Position numbers and translations under genes: made by a program
The notes under the pieces: model-generated
What the model was told of the DNA's origin: nothing
Databases searched by the model: none
Seen by the model: only the letters and a program-made list of their open reading frames with translations
Source of the DNA: Pseudomonadota bacterium
GTDB taxonomy: Bacteria > Desulfobacterota > Desulfobacteria > Desulfobacterales > Desulfobacteraceae
DNA: 40,238 nucleotides
Direction of reading: 5' to 3'
Assembly (NCBI GenBank): GCA_018816605.1
Contig: JAHIVS010000148.1
Location: 1 to 40,238, forward strand
In this document: positions 39,089-40,238 of the stretch, piece after piece
Position numbering within the stretch: position 1 is the first letter of the stretch
How the letters are laid out: each line of letters opens with the position of its first letter

Positions 39089-39407
39089 ACAACTCTACAC
39101 GGCACTGAAAAAATCCCAGGAAGCCCGGGGCATCTATTTTAACAAGGACAGGGACCTGGTATTTGAACTGCTGGACTCCCTTTTGAAAAACAAGGACCGC
39201 TACGGATATATGGCCTGTCCCTGCCGCCTGGCCTGCGGAGACAAGGAAAAAGACAGGGATATCTTCTGCCCCTGTGAATACAGGGCCCCGGATCTGGAAG
39301 AGTTCGGCACCTGCTATTGCGGACTGTATGTCTCAAGCGCACTGAACAACAATGAATTTGACGCCCAATATGTCCCGGAAAGAAGACCCCCTGAAAAAAT
39401 ATTTTAG
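39078..39407 (+). CDS. ftrB: Ferredoxin:thioredoxin reductase catalytic (beta) subunit
   Basis: The 109-residue protein has the six cysteines of FTR beta: ACPCR (Cys47, Cys49), FCPCEY (Cys64, Cys66) and TCYCG (Cys79, Cys81), holding a 4Fe-4S cluster next to a redox disulfide. Gaps are 14 and 12 residues rather than the plant-type 16 and 8. The plant CHC is CYC here, so the cluster-adjacent His is a Tyr. An extra Cys53 is present. No variable (alpha) subunit gene is nearby, as is common in non-photosynthetic bacteria. Electrons from ferredoxin would reduce a thioredoxin or the coupled glutaredoxin. Confidence 0.9.
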   Translation: MKVEQLYTALKKSQEARGIYFNKDRDLVFELLDSLLKNKDRYGYMACPCRLACGDKEKDRDIFCPCEYRAPDLEEFGTCYCGLYVSSALNNNEFDAQYVPERRPPEKIF

Positions 39408-39425
39408 TTTTAAAAGGAGATGCTC

Positions 39426-40238
39426 ATGAATGAATGTACACCTGTCTTAAATACCGGTCTCCGGGGAATTCAGGTCGCAAGTTCCAAGATCTGTGATGTT
39501 CTGGGCAAACAAGGCAAACTCATCTATCGGGGCTATTCCATTGAAGGCCTGGCAGAAAAGGCAAATTTTGAAGAGATTTGCTTTTTACTCCTCTATGAAC
39601 GCCTGCCCCAAAAAAAAGAACTGGCAGATTTTGACCAGAGCCTGAAGAACAAACGCAGGGTTCCGGAAAATCTGTTTGGATTTTTACGCTCACTGCCCCA
39701 GGACACAAATCCCATGGATGTCCTCCAGATGGCCACCCCCTTGCTGATGCAGACCGATGCCAACGCCGGAAAAGAGGGCATGGAAAACACCCTATTCAGC
39801 GCAGAAAACCTTATTGCCGGGATTGCCATCCTTACCGCAGCCTGGGATCGCATCCGAAACAATAAAGACCCCATCCCACCGGACGACAGCCTGAACCATG
39901 CCGCCAATTTTCTGTACATGCTCAAGGGGGAAAAACCGGACAAGGAGACCGCCCATTTTTTTGACACCTGCCTGGTCCTCCATGCCGAACATTCGTTTAA
40001 TGCCTCCACCTTTACAGCCCGACAGGTGGCATCCACAAAAGCCCATATTTACGCCTCCATATCCGCTGCCATCGGATCCCTTTCGGGAGCCCTCCACGGC
40101 GGTGCCAATGTAAGGGTCATGGAAATGTTAAAACAGATTGGATCCATTGATAAAATCGACGGTTATATCAAGGATATCCTGGACAAGGGAGGCCTGATAA
40201 TGGGGCTTGGCCATGCCGTATACCAGACCGATGACCCC
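39426..40238 (+). CDS. gltA: Citrate synthase (3' end cut by window edge)
   Basis: 271 residues are visible and the frame runs off the window. Citrate synthase marks are KLIYRGYSIEGLAEK near the N-terminus, the first catalytic His region LVLHAEHSFNASTF, GALHGGANVRVMEML and GLGHAVYQTDDP with the second His. The Ala after GH is as in eukaryote-type enzymes (most bacterial ones have Arg). It condenses acetyl-CoA and oxaloacetate. AAAAGGAG precedes the ATG at 39426. It follows the FTR gene by 18 bases and may be co-transcribed. Confidence 0.93.
   Translation, partial: MNECTPVLNTGLRGIQVASSKICDVLGKQGKLIYRGYSIEGLAEKANFEEICFLLLYERLPQKKELADFDQSLKNKRRVPENLFGFLRSLPQDTNPMDVLQMATPLLMQTDANAGKEGMENTLFSAENLIAGIAILTAAWDRIRNNKDPIPPDDSLNHAANFLYMLKGEKPDKETAHFFDTCLVLHAEHSFNASTFTARQVASTKAHIYASISAAIGSLSGALHGGANVRVMEMLKQIGSIDKIDGYIKDILDKGGLIMGLGHAVYQTDDP

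Overview
The window (about 40 kb, no tRNA, rRNA, CRISPR array or insertion sequence that I can see) looks like chromosome of a strictly anaerobic sulfur-metabolising bacterium of the Desulfobacterota, most like Desulfobacteraceae. This rests on gene content: rubredoxin, a flavodiiron oxygen reductase, a two-iron superoxide reductase (desulfoferrodoxin), rubrerythrin-type proteins, cytochrome bd, an octaheme cytochrome c of the tetrathionate reductase family, DsrE and rhodanese proteins, and many PAS/GAF signalling genes. The species assignment is inference; no dsrAB or 16S gene is present.

Layout. 1-4016: an EamA transporter, then a response regulator, a CYTH phosphatase-like protein and a hybrid histidine kinase. 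4024-6015 (minus): a membrane-anchored thioredoxin, a Tat-exported four-cluster iron-sulfur protein and a small di-heme-type cytochrome b. 6398-12316: a DsrE protein, a sigma-54 activator (minus), and the divergent operon triple rhodanese / heme-less cytochrome-like protein / octaheme cytochrome / cytochrome b. 12355-12799 holds remains of a CheB-type hybrid kinase. 12972-16513: hemolysin-III protein, alpha/beta hydrolase, and a minus-strand pair (homocysteine methyltransferase-like, QueG-like iron-sulfur protein). 17062-20225: a small leader ORF, cydA, cydB, a CydX-like micropeptide and a rubredoxin. 20337-31365 (minus): AEC carrier, PilZ, GAF-GAF-PAS-cyclase, coiled-coil protein, a HAMP membrane protein, a Ktr/Trk potassium system, a DHH phosphoesterase, a membrane protein and an SDR epimerase. 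31584-38567: rubredoxin, flavodiiron protein, rubrerythrin-like protein, superoxide reductase, a rhodanese-rubrerythrin fusion, an APH-type kinase, TrxC, a flavodoxin and an FMN enzyme with a rubredoxin-like head. 38822-end: glutaredoxin, ferredoxin:thioredoxin reductase catalytic subunit and a citrate synthase cut by the window edge.

How it fits together. Four redox transcription units (thioredoxin/FeS/cytochrome b; rhodanese/octaheme; cydAB; rubredoxin/flavodiiron/rubrerythrin) each have a -24/-12 sequence with the exact GG-N10-GC spacing of sigma-54 promoters upstream of their first gene. Three also carry GTTAAC-type elements at activator distance, and a sigma-54 activator with a cysteine-rich PAS domain is encoded divergently from the octaheme operon. 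My main hypothesis is a sigma-54-governed redox module in which quinol or periplasmic electrons flow between cytochrome b / iron-sulfur subunits, an octaheme cytochrome and sulfane-sulfur-handling rhodaneses, co-controlled with oxygen-reducing enzymes. The promoters and genes are read directly from sequence; the shared control and substrate are inference.
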